NCBI GenBank assembly: GCA_002189035.1
Contig: NEEC01000042.1
Location: forward strand, 124,001-188,000
Direction: 5' to 3'
Source: Utricularia gibba
Taxonomy: Eukaryota; Streptophyta; Magnoliopsida; Lamiales; Lentibulariaceae
DNA length: 64,000 nucleotides
Shown here piece after piece: positions 1 through 8,795 of this stretch. The notes below the pieces were generated by a model. It was not told the DNA's origin, searched no databases, and saw only the letters and a list, made by a program, of their open reading frames with translations. Each line of letters starts with the position of its first letter. Within the stretch, counting starts at the first letter, position 1. The position numbers and the translations under genes are program-made.

Positions 1-313
1 TGAGGAGGTGGTCTTGGGGGCAAGAGGAACCAGACAACGGTCATATTAGGCTTGGGCCGAAAGTAAGTTGTAGCCCGGCAAAGAAAGTGATGTATTTATT
101 AACGTTCGGTTTTCAGGGTTGCCTACATGGTTTTCCAAGGAAAAGCTTTTCGTTTTGTGGCGGCCGCTCTCGCTGGGCACTTGGTCCGGGCCCCTGATTC
201 TTTATGGCTCATGAGGACAAAAGGATGCAAATCGATGAAAATAATGATGCATTTGTTTAAATTACGATGTCGCGTGCACCCCAAATGATTTTTTTAACAA
301 CATACTTTATACA
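1..313 (+). repeat. Satellite monomer subtype A (exemplar)
   Basis: Subtype A is marked by caagaggaaccagacaacgg in its first 40 bases, aacgttcggttttcaggg, ccaaggaaaagc, a GCGGCCGC octamer at 160-167, gtccgggcccctgattc, gaggacaaaagg, and gtcgcgtgcacc in place of the usual atcacgtgcacc. It opens nearly every HOR unit in the central array, so it is the best phase marker. Confidence 0.9.
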
Positions 314-627
314 TGAGGAGGCGGTCTTGGGGGCACTTGGAACCGGAAAAAGATCAGCTTAGGCTTGGGCCGAAAGTAAGTTGTAGCCCGGCAAAGAAAG
401 TGATGTATTTATTATCGTTCGGTTTTTGGGGTTGCCTACATGGTTTTTCAAGGAACATCTTCTCGTTTTGTGGTGGCTAGTCTCGCTGGGAACTTGGTCC
501 TTGACCCCGATTCTGTATGGCTCATGGGGTCAACCGGATGCAAATCGAAGAAAAAAAATGATGCATTTGTTTAAATTACGATATCACGTGCACCCTACAT
601 GATTTTTTCGACAACTTACTTTATACA
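314..627 (+). repeat. Satellite monomer subtype B (exemplar)
   Basis: Subtype B has gcacttggaaccgg, aaaagatcagc, ggtttttggggttgcc, gtggtggctagtctcgc and the purine-rich atcgaagaaaaaaaatg. It almost always follows A. Its two halves can be aligned: acttgg at 335 and 492, tgatg(t/c)attt at 401 and 559, and cctacatg at 435 and 594, all offset by 157-159 bp. Confidence 0.88.
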
Positions 628-869
628 TGGGGAGGCGGTCTTGGGGGTACCTGGAACCGGAAAATGGTCAGCGTAGGCTTGGGCCGATAGTAAGTTGTAG
701 CCCGACAAATAAAGTAATGTATTTATTATCGTTCGGTTTTCGGAAGCTGCCTAAATGCTTTTTGAAAGAACATCTTCTCGTTTTATGGCGGCCAGTCTCG
801 CTGGGAACTTGGTCCTTGACCCTGGTTCTGTATGGCTCATGGGGTGATGAAAAAAAATGATGCATTTGT

Positions 870-1625
870 TTAAATTACGGTATCACGTGCCCTGGTTATA
901 TTCATATTGTGCATTTTGGTGAGGAGAGCAGATTCACCATAAGTTTTCTCAACTTCATTACCATCTCTTAGTTCCAATCTCTTTTCTGTAGATTGCAACT
1001 CAATCATGAACTCTCTAAATGTTGGCTCTGGTGTAACAGGATATTCAGGATACAGCTGATGGAGCTTTCCTTCAATAATGTCAAGGATTTTTCTTTCTGT
1101 CTCAAGTGCACATAACTTTGGCTCGAATCTTGCAGGTAGGCTCATGATTGCCTTGCTAATCACCTTTTGATCCTCAAGTTTTTCCCCCAATCCTCGAATC
1201 TCCTTCACAAGCTTCGCAGTACGTTCATAATAGACTTGTATGGTTTCATTGTCTAACATTTTGTTCCTCTCAAAGTCCTCCAGCTTGTTTTTGCATAATA
1301 TCTCTCTGAGTTTGGCATCGCCTTCATAATGGGATTTGAGAGTATCCCATATTTCTTTTGCTGATTGACACTCTGCAATATCATCAAATAGATGTTCAGA
1401 GATGGCTTGATACAAGGCATCCATTGCTTCATCTTTTCTCTGTTGAAGATACTCAGCTTCCTCTTGCTGTTCTGATGTGGATTTGCTTGTTATTGTAATA
1501 GCCGGAATCTCCCTTTCAACAACATCCCAAATCTTTCTGACCCGAAGGTAGCTGCGCATCTTTTTGACCCAGCTTCCATACTCTGAACCATCAAATATTG
1601 GAGGTCCTCTACCAGATGCCATCAT
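870..1625 (-). pseudogene. gag: Truncated copia-type Gag N-terminal region, open frame, copy 1
   Basis: Gag of copia elements packages the element RNA into cytoplasmic particles. The first true ATG is at 1625 (a GTG lies two codons upstream), giving 251 residues. Residues 11-37, with FDGSEYGSWVKKM and IWDVVE, resemble the DUF4219/gag pre-domain. Residues ~68-168 resemble UBN2 (MDALYQAISEHLF, AKEIWDTLKSHYEG, GLGEKLEDQKVISKAI, SLPARFE). Residues 1-245 come from the element. The last six, ARDTVI, and the TAA stop come from satellite DNA. The CCHC zinc knuckle and all of pol are missing. Residue 206 is Phe here and in copy 2, but Ile in copies 3-6. The open frame is probably a sign of recent amplification and not of function. 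Confidence 0.88.
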
Positions 1626-1731
1626 AGCCACCGCTTGACAAGCTTTGGGTTGATACTTGGTAATCTACCAAGTAAAAAACGCTGAACGGTATATAAAATA
1701 CTGAAACGAACACAGGTTTGAGAACCTTACT

Positions 1732-1743
1732 GCTCTGATACCA
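1732..1743 (-). other. Primer-binding site (tRNA-iMet), copy 1
   Basis: TGGTATCAGAGC on the minus strand directly abuts the CA end of the LTR. It is complementary to the 3' end of plant initiator-methionine tRNA, the usual primer of Ty1/copia elements. Confidence 0.92.
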
Positions 1744-2068
1744 TGTTGTTGCAAGAAAAATAGAGTCTTGGGAAGTAACAAAAAGGTAATGCTTATGAGA
1801 TCACCTTGGATGAAAAACGACTCATGAACAATAAGAATGACCGAAAACCTAATTGACACGCATTTCTAGTAGGGCTTATATATACCAAATACCTAGGTTA
1901 CCCAACAGTGGGCCACAATCATTGAAAACACACAAAAAGCCCAACAACTCGAATCCAACACTTCCATGCTCGAACCCAACACCTTTTTTTATCTGAAATA
2001 TGACATTATGACACAAGTTTAGTTCTTCCAATCACCTTCAAGCTTTGGATTGAGGCTGATCTCCAACA
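1744..2068 (-). repeat. 5' LTR, copy 1
   Basis: This is a 325-bp LTR. It begins TGTTGGAG at 2068 and ends CAACAACA at 1744, so it has the canonical TG...CA with a 5-bp terminal inverted repeat TGTTG/CAACA. The PBS follows at once. It has a TATA box in its middle. No second LTR is present, so insertion age cannot be read from LTR pairs. Confidence 0.92.
1877..1884 (-). promoter_or_regulatory. LTR TATA box, copy 1
   Basis: TATATATA followed by AAGCCC on the minus strand, 184 bp inside the LTR. It is well placed for a U3/R boundary about 25-30 bp downstream. Transcription would run toward gag and then into satellite. Activity is inferred only from the motif. Confidence 0.65.
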
Positions 2069-2202
2069 CTTGGTCCGAGCCCCTGATTCTTTATGGCTCA
2101 TGAGGACAAAAGGATGCAAATCGATGAATACAATGATGCAATTGTTTAAATTACGATATCACGTGCACCCTACATGATTTTTTCAACAACTTACTTTATA
2201 CT
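2069..2202 (+). repeat. Chimeric partial monomer right of insert copy 1
   Basis: It starts in A-type sequence (cttggtccgagcccctgatt), switches to a D/E-type gaatacaatgatg, and ends in an F-type tail. It carries a private gatgcaattg in place of the near-universal gatgcatttg. The same remnant follows all six inserts. Confidence 0.88.
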
Positions 2203-4654
2203 TGAGGAGGTGGTCTTGGGGGGCAAGAGGAACCGGACAAAGGTCAGCTTATGCTTGGGTCGAAAGAAGTTGTAGCCTGACAAAGAAAGTGATCTATTTA
2301 TTAACGTTCGGTTTTCGGGGCTACCTACATGGTTTTTCAAGGAACCGCTTCTCGTTTTGTGGCGGCCAGTCTCGCTGGGAACTTGGTCCTTTACCCCGAT
2401 TCTGTATGGCTCATGAGGTCAACCGAATGCAAATCGATTAAAAAAAATGATGCATTTGTTTAAATTGCGATATGACGTGCACCCCACATGATTTTTTCAA
2501 CAACTTACTTTATACTTGGGGAGGCGGTCTTGGGGTGCACTGGAACGGGACAAAGGTAAGGTTTGGCTTGCGCCGAGAGTTAGTTGTAGCCGACAAATAA
2601 AGTGATAAATTTGATATCGTTCGGTTTTCGGGGGCTACCTACATGGTTTTTCAAGGAACCGCTTCTCGTTTTGTGGCGGCCAGTCTCGCTGGGAACTTGG
2701 TCCTTGACCCCGATTCTGTATGGCTCATGAGGTCAACCGGATGCAAATCGATTAAAAAAAATGATGCATTTGTTTAAATTGCGATATCACGTGCACCCCA
2801 CATGATTTTTTCAACAACTTACTTTATACTTGAGGAGGCGTCTTGGGGTGCACCTGGAACGGGACAAAGGTCAGCTTAGGCTTGGGCAGAAAGTAAGTTG
2901 TAGCCCGCCAAAGAAAGTGATGTATTTATTATCGTTTGGTTTTCGGGGGCTGCCTACATGGTTTTTCAAGGAACCGCTTCTCGTTTTGTGGCGGCCAGTC
3001 TCGCTGGGAACTTGGTCCTTGACCCCGATTCTGTATGGCTCATGAGGTCAACCGGATGCAAATCGATTAAAAAAATGATGCATTTGTTTAAATTGCGATA
3101 TCACGTGCACCCCACATGATTTTTTCAACAACTTACTTTATACTTGAGGAGGCGATCTTAGGGTGCACCTCGAACAGGACAAAGGTAAGGTTTGGCTTGC
3201 GCCGAGAGTTAGTTGTAGCCCGGCAAATAAAGTGATGTATTTATTATCGTTCGGTTTTCGGGGGCTGCCTACATGGTTTTTCAAGGAACCGCTTCTCGTT
3301 TTGTGGCGGCCAGTCTCGCTGGGAACTTGGTCCTTGACCCCGATTCTGTATGGCTCATGGGGTCAACCGGATGCAAATCGAAGAAAAAAAATGATGCATT
3401 TGTTTAAATTACGATATCACGTGCACCCTACATGATTTTTTCGACAACTTACTTTATACATGGGGAGGCGGTCTTGGGGGGTACCTGGAAGCGGAAAATG
3501 GTCAGCTTAGGCTTGGGCCGATAGTAAGTTGTAGCCCGGCAAAGAAAGTGATGTATTTATTATCGTTCGGTTTTCGGGGGTGCCTACATGGTTTTTCAAG
3601 GAACATCTTCTTTTTTGTGGGGCGTCTCGCTGGGAACTTGGTCCTGGCCCTGATTCTTATGGCTTATGAGGTCAACCGGATGCAAATCGATGAAACAATG
3701 ATGCATTTGTTTAAATTACGATATCACGTGCACCCACATGATTTTTTCAACAACTTACTTTATACTTGAGGAGGTGGTCTTGGGGGGCAAGAGGAACCAG
3801 ACAACGGTCATATTAGGCTTGGGCCGAAAGTAAGTTGTAGCCCGGCAAAGAAAGTGATGTATTTATTAACGTTCGGTTTTCAGGGTTGCCTACATGGTTT
3901 TCCAAGGAAAAGCTTTTCGTTTTGTGGCGGCCGCTCTCGCTGGGCACTTGGTCCGGGCCCCTAATTCTTTATGGCTCATGAGGACAAAAGGATGCAAATC
4001 GATGAAAATAATGATGCATTTGTTTAAATTACGATGTCGCGTGCACCCCAAATGATTTTTTTAACAACATACTTTATACATGAGGAGGCGGTCTTGGGGG
4101 CACTTGGAACCGGAAAAAGATCAGCTTAGGCTTGGGCCGAAAGTAAGTTGTAGCCCGGCAAAGAAAGTGATGTATTTATTATCGTTCGGTTTTTGGGGTT
4201 GCCTACATGGTTTTTCAAGGAACATCTTCTCGTTTTGTGGTGGCTAGTCTCGCTGGGAACTTGGTCCTTGACCCGATTCTGTATGGCTCATGGGGTCAAC
4301 CGGATGCAAATCGAAGAAAAAAAATGATGCATTTGTTTAAATTACGATATCACGTGCACCCTACATGATTTTTTCGACAACTTACTTTATACATGGGGAG
4401 GCGGTCTTGGGGGTACCTGGAACCGGAAAATGGTCAGCGTAGGCTTGGGCCGATAGTAAGTTGTAGCCCGACAAATAAAGTAATGTATTTATTATCGTTC
4501 GGTTTCGGAAGCTGCCTAAATGCTTTTTGAAAGAACATCTTCTCGTTTTATGGCGGCCAGTCTCGCTGGGAACTTGGTCCTTGACCCTGGTTCTGTATGG
4601 CTCATGGGGTGATGAAAAAAATGATGCATTTGTTTAAATTACGGTATCACGTGC
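2069..4654 (+). repeat. Satellite block between insert copies 1 and 2
   Basis: It opens with a partial chimeric monomer (2069-2202). Full monomers start at 2203 (G), 2517 (H-like), 2831 (H-like, gcagaaag), 3145 (D'), 3461 (E/F), 3767 (A), 4081 (B) and 4394 (C, cut at 4654 by insert copy 2). The insert-to-insert distance is 3764 bp. Confidence 0.92.
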
Positions 4655-5388
4655 CCTGGTTATATTCATATTGTGCATTTTGGTGAGGAGAGCAGATTCA
4701 CCATAAGTTTTCTCAACTTCATTACCATCTCTTAGTTCCAATCTCTTTTCTGTAGATTGCAACTCAATCATGAACTCTCTAAATGTTGGCTCTGGTGTAA
4801 CAGGATATTCAGGATACAGCTGATGGAGCTTTCCTTCAATAATGTCAAGGATTTTTCTTTCTGTCTCAAGTGCACATAACTTTGGCTCGAATCTTGCAGG
4901 TAGGCTCATGATTGCCTTGCTAATCACCTTTTGATCCTCAAGTTTTTCCCCCAATCCTCGAATCTCCTTCACAAGCTTCGCAGTACGTTCATAATAGACT
5001 TGTATGGTTTCATTGTCTAACATTTTGTTCCTCTCAAAGTCCTCCAGCTTGTTTTTGCATAATATCTCTCTGAGTTTGGCATCGCCTTCATAATGGGATT
5101 TGAGAGTATCCCATATTTCTTTGCTGATTGACACTCTGCAATATCATCAAATAGATGTTCAGAGATGGCTTGATACAAGGCATCCATTGCTTCATCTTTT
5201 CTCTGTTGAAGATACTCAGCTTCCTCTTGCTGTTCTGATGTGGATTTGCTTGTTATTGTAATAGCCGGAATCTCCCTTTCAACAACATCCCAAATCTTTC
5301 TGACCCGAAGGTAGCTGCGCATCTTTTTGACCCAGCTTCCATACTCTGAACCATCAAATATTGGAGGTCCTCTACCAGATGCCATCAT
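4634..5388 (-). pseudogene. gag: Gag N-terminal region with one frameshift, copy 2
   Basis: Same truncated copia Gag as copy 1, but one T is missing from the run at about 5120-5122. The shift falls at about codon 90, in the AKEIWDTL motif of the UBN2-like region. The frame is split into an N-terminal part of about 123 residues, with a wrong tail, and a separate downstream frame. The 3' end again runs six codons into satellite before TAA. Confidence 0.88.
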
Positions 5389-5494
5389 AGCCACCGCTTG
5401 ACAAGCTTTGGGTTGATACTTGGTAATCTACCAAGTAAAAAACGCTGAACGGTATATAAAATACTGAAACGAACACAGGTTTGAGAACCTTACT

Positions 5495-5506
5495 GCTCTG
5501 ATACCA
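5495..5506 (-). other. Primer-binding site (tRNA-iMet), copy 2
   Basis: TGGTATCAGAGC on the minus strand, immediately after the LTR CA end. Confidence 0.91.
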
Positions 5507-5831
5507 TGTTGTTGCAAGAAAAATAGAGTCTTGGGAAGTAACAAAAAGGTAATGCTTATGAGATCACCTTGGATGAAAAACGACTCATGAACAATAAGAA
5601 TGACCGAAAACCTAATTGACACGCATTTCTAGTAGGGCTTATATATACCAAATACCTAGGTTACCCAACAGTGGGCCACAATCATTGAAAACACACAAAA
5701 AGCCCAACAACTCGAATCCAACACTTCCATGCTCGAACCCAACACCTTTTTTTATCTGAAATATGACATTATGACACAAGTTTAGTTCTTCCAATCACCT
5801 TCAAGCTTTGGATTGAGGCTGATCTCCAACA
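5507..5831 (-). repeat. 5' LTR, copy 2
   Basis: 325 bp, TGTTGGAG at 5831 to CAACAACA at 5507, near-identical to copy 1, with no 3' partner. Confidence 0.92.
5640..5647 (-). promoter_or_regulatory. LTR TATA box, copy 2
   Basis: TATATATA on the minus strand at the same LTR offset as in copy 1. Confidence 0.63.
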
Positions 5832-7538
5832 CTTGGTCCGGGCCCCTGATTCTTTATGGCTCATGAGGACAAAAGGATGCAAATCGATGAATACAATGAT
5901 GCAATTGTTTAAATTACGATATCACGTGCACCCTACATGATTTTTTCAACAACTTACTTTATACTTGAGGAGGTGGTCTTGGGGGGCAAGAGGAACCGGA
6001 CAAAGGTCAGCTTATGCTTGGGTCGAAAGAAAGTTGTAGCCTGACAAAGAAAGTGATCTATTTATTAACGTTCGGTTTTCGGGGCTACCTACATGGTTTT
6101 TCAAGGAACCGCTTCTCGTTTTGTGGCGGCCAGTCTCGCTGGGAACTTGGTCCTTTACCCCGATTCTGTATGGCTCATGAGGTCAACCGAATGCAAATCG
6201 ATTAAAAAAAATGATGCATTTGTTTAAATTGCGATATGACGTGCACCCCACATGATTTTTTTCAACACTTACTTTATACTTGGGGAGGTGGTCTTGGGGT
6301 GCACCTGGAACGGGACAAAGGTAAGGTTTGGCTAGCGCCGAGAGTTAGTTGTAGCCCGACAAATAAAGTGATAAATTTGATATCGTTCGGTTTTCAGGGG
6401 CTACCTACATGGTTTTTCAAGGAACCGCTTCTCGTTTTGTGGCGGCCAGTCTCGCTGGGAACTTGGTCTTTGACCCCGATTCTGTATGGCTCATGAGGTC
6501 AACCGGATGCAAATCGATTAAAAAAAATGATGCATTTGTTTAAATTGCGGTATGACGTGCACCCCACATGATTTTTTTCAACAACTTACTTTATACTTCA
6601 GGAGGCGGTCTTGGGGTGCACCTGGAACGGGACAAAGGTCAGCTTAGGCTTGGGCAGAAAGTAAGTTGTAGCCCGCCAAAGAAAGTGATGTATTTATTAT
6701 CGTTTGGTTTTCGGGGTTGCCTACATGGTTTTTCAAGGAACATCTTCTCGTTTTGTGGCGGCCAGTCTCGCTGGGAGCTTTGTCCTGGACCCCGATTCTG
6801 TATGGCTCATGGGGTCAAAAGGATGCAAATCGATGAATAAATGATGCATTTGTTTCAATTACGATATCACGTGCACCCCACATGATTTTTTCGACAACTT
6901 ACTTTATACATGGGGAGGCGGTCTTGGGGGGTACCTGGAACCGGAAAATGGTCAGCTTAGGCTTGGGCCGATAGTAAGTTGTAGCCCGGCAAAGAAAGTG
7001 ATGTATTTATTATCGTTCGGTTTTCGGGGGCTTCCTACATGGTTTTTCAAGGAACATCTTCTCGTTTTGTGGCAGCCAGTCTCGCTGGGAGCTTTGTCCT
7101 GGACCCCGATTCTGTATGGCTCATGGGGTCAAAAGGATGCAAATCGATGAATACAATGATGCATTTGTTTCAATTACGATATCACGTGCACCCCACATGA
7201 TTTTTTCGACAACTTACTTTATACATGGGGAGGCGGTCTTGGGGGTACCTGGAACCGGAAAATGGTCAGCTTAGGCTTGGGCCGATAGTAAGTTGTAGCC
7301 CGGCAAGAAAGTGATGTATTTATTAACGTTCGGTTTTCGGGGTTGCCTACATGGTTTTTCAAGGAACATCTTCCCGTTTTGTGGTGGCTAGTCTCGCTGG
7401 GAACTTTGTCCTGGACCTCGATTCTTTATGTCTTATGAGGTCAACCGGATGCAAATCGATGAAAAAAATTGATGCATTTGTTTAAATTACGATATCACGT
7501 GCACCCTACATGATTTTTTCAACAACTTACTTTATACT
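5832..7538 (+). repeat. Satellite block right of insert copy 2
   Basis: Chimeric partial monomer 5832-5965, then starts at 5966 (G), 6281 (H-like), 6598 (H-like, start reads tcagg), 6911 (E) and 7226 (F). After this the insert-free central array begins. Confidence 0.9.
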
Positions 7539-7852
7539 TGAGGAGGTGGTCTTGGGGGGCAAGAGGAACCAGACAACGGTCATATTAGGCTTGGGCCGAA
7601 AGTAAGTTGTAGCCCGGCAAAGAAAGTGTTGTATTTATTAACGTTCGGTTTTCAGGGTTGCCTACATGGTTTTCCAAGGAAAAGCTTTTCGTTTTGTGGC
7701 GGCCGCTCTCGCAGGGCACTTGGTCCGGGCCCCTGATTCTTTATGGCTCATGAGGACAAAAGTATGCAAATCGATGAAAATAATGATGCATTTGTTTAAA
7801 TTACGATGTCGCGTGCACCCCAAATGATTTGTTTAACAACATACTTTATACA

Positions 7853-8167
7853 TGAGGAGGCGGTCTTGGGGGGCACTTGGAACCGGAAAAAGATCAGCTT
7901 AGGCTTGGGACGAAAGTAAGTTGTAGCCCGGCAAAGAAAGTGATGTATTTATTATCGTTCGGTTTACGGGGGCTTCCTACATGGTTTTTCAAGGAACATC
8001 TTCTCGTTTTATGGCGGCCAGTCTCGCTGGGAACTTGGTCCTTGACCCTGGTTCTGTATGGCTAATGGGGTCAACCGGATGCAAATCGATGAAAAAAAAT
8101 GATGCATTTGTTTAAATTGCGATATCACATGCACCCACATGATTTTTTCAACAACTTACTTTATACT
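7853..8167 (+). repeat. Hybrid satellite monomer B/E/C
   Basis: The head is B (gcacttggaaccggaaaaag). The middle is E (ggtttacgggggcttcctac). The tail is C (ttttatggcggcc, ccctggttctg, attgcgatatc). It replaces the B-C pair in the HOR units at 7539, 8796, 10052, 11620 and 12559, making those units shorter than the canonical cycle. Confidence 0.8.
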
Positions 8168-8481
8168 TGAGGAGGCGATCTTAGGGTGCACCTCGAACAG
8201 GACAAAGGTAAGGTTTGGCTTGCGCCAAGAGTTAGTTGTAGCCCGACAAAGAAAGTGATGTATTTATTATCGTTCGGTTTTTGGGGTTGCCTACATGGTT
8301 TTTCAAGGAACATCTTCTCGTTTTGTGGCAGCCAGTCTCGCTGGGAGCTTTGTCCTGGACCCCGATTCTGTATGGCTCATGGGGTCAAAAGGATGCAAAT
8401 CGATGAATACAATGATGCATTTGTTTCAATTACGATATCACGTGCACCCCACATGATTTTTTCGACAACTTACTTTATACA

Positions 8482-8795
8482 TGGGGAGGCGGTCTTGGGG
8501 GGTACCTGGAACCGGAAAATGGTCAGCTTAGGCTTGGGCCGATAGTAAGTTGTAGCCCGGCAAAGAAAGTGATGTATTTATTAACGTTCGGTTTTCGGGG
8601 TTGCCTACATGGTTTTTCAAGGAACATCTTCCGTTTTGTGGTGGCTAGTCTCGCTGGGAACTTTGTCCTGGACCTCGATTCTTTATGTCTTATGAGGTCA
8701 ACCGGATGCAAATCGATGAAAAAAATTGATGCATTTGTTTAAATTACGATATCACGTGCACCCTACATGATTTTTTCAACAACTTACTTTATACT
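8482..8795 (+). repeat. Satellite monomer subtype F (exemplar)
   Basis: Subtype F shares the gtacctggaaccgg head with E. It then has tattaacgttcggttttcgg, gtggtggctagtctcgctgg, gacctcgattctttatgtct, tatgaggtcaaccgg and aaaaaattgatgc. Its end, caacaacttactttatactt, leads into the gaggaggtgg of the next A. It usually closes a HOR unit. Confidence 0.84.

Larger units (their letters stand above)
1..890 (+). repeat. Satellite block left of insert copy 1 (A-B-C)
   Basis: Monomers start at 1 (A), 314 (B) and 628 (C). The C monomer is cut at 890 by the retroelement fragment. Just before the cut it lacks 16 bp that other C monomers have between ggctcatggggt and gatgaaaa. This deletion marks the left flank of every insert copy. 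Confidence 0.93.
891..2068 (-). mobile_element. Truncated Ty1/copia LTR retrotransposon fragment, copy 1
   Basis: Read on the minus strand, the order is a complete 5' LTR (2068 to 1744), a PBS (1743 to 1732), a leader (1731 to 1626), and the first 245 codons of gag (1625 to 891). The sequence then breaks into satellite at cgtgc/cctgg. Gag zinc knuckle, protease, integrase, reverse transcriptase, RNase H and 3' LTR are all absent, so the fragment cannot move by itself. The outer LTR end joins satellite cttggtcc exactly at the TG terminus, as expected of a normal integration edge. No target-site duplication can be tested because the other end is lost. The left satellite ends at about monomer position 277 and the right resumes at about 181 of another subtype. 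Confidence 0.93.
4655..5831 (-). mobile_element. Truncated Ty1/copia LTR retrotransposon fragment, copy 2
   Basis: Same structure and same two satellite junctions as copy 1, 1 bp shorter because of a deletion in gag. It shares with copy 1 the gag Phe206 codon and a gacacgcat word in the LTR, so these two form one lineage. The satellite to its right reads gtccgggcccctg, where the other five copies have gtccgagcccctg. Confidence 0.92.
7539..8795 (+). repeat. Four-monomer HOR unit A-BC-D-F, unit 1
   Basis: 1257 bp. Monomers start at 7539 (A), 7853 (BC hybrid), 8168 (D) and 8482 (F). It is almost identical to the next unit, differing only by scattered single-base changes and short indels. Confidence 0.88.

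Noticed and set aside
100-120. CENP-B-box-like word (ttcggttttcgggg)
   Set aside because: The spacing between TTCG and CGGG is 5 bases, not the 7 of the box, and the required A is missing. Plants also have no established CENP-B box.
1629-1631. GTG as the gag start, giving 253 residues
   Set aside because: A plant element would start at ATG. Two ATG codons follow at once (1625 and 1622), so the 251-residue form was used.
1665-1859. 64-codon minus-strand open frame repeated in each insert
   Set aside because: It covers the LTR end, PBS and leader. These are non-coding parts of an LTR element, and the frame is conserved only because the copies are recent duplicates.
2069-2073. Possible 5-bp target-site duplication (cttgg) at the LTR edge
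   Set aside because: The 3' end of the element is missing, so there is no second edge to compare. cttgg is also a normal part of every monomer at this place.
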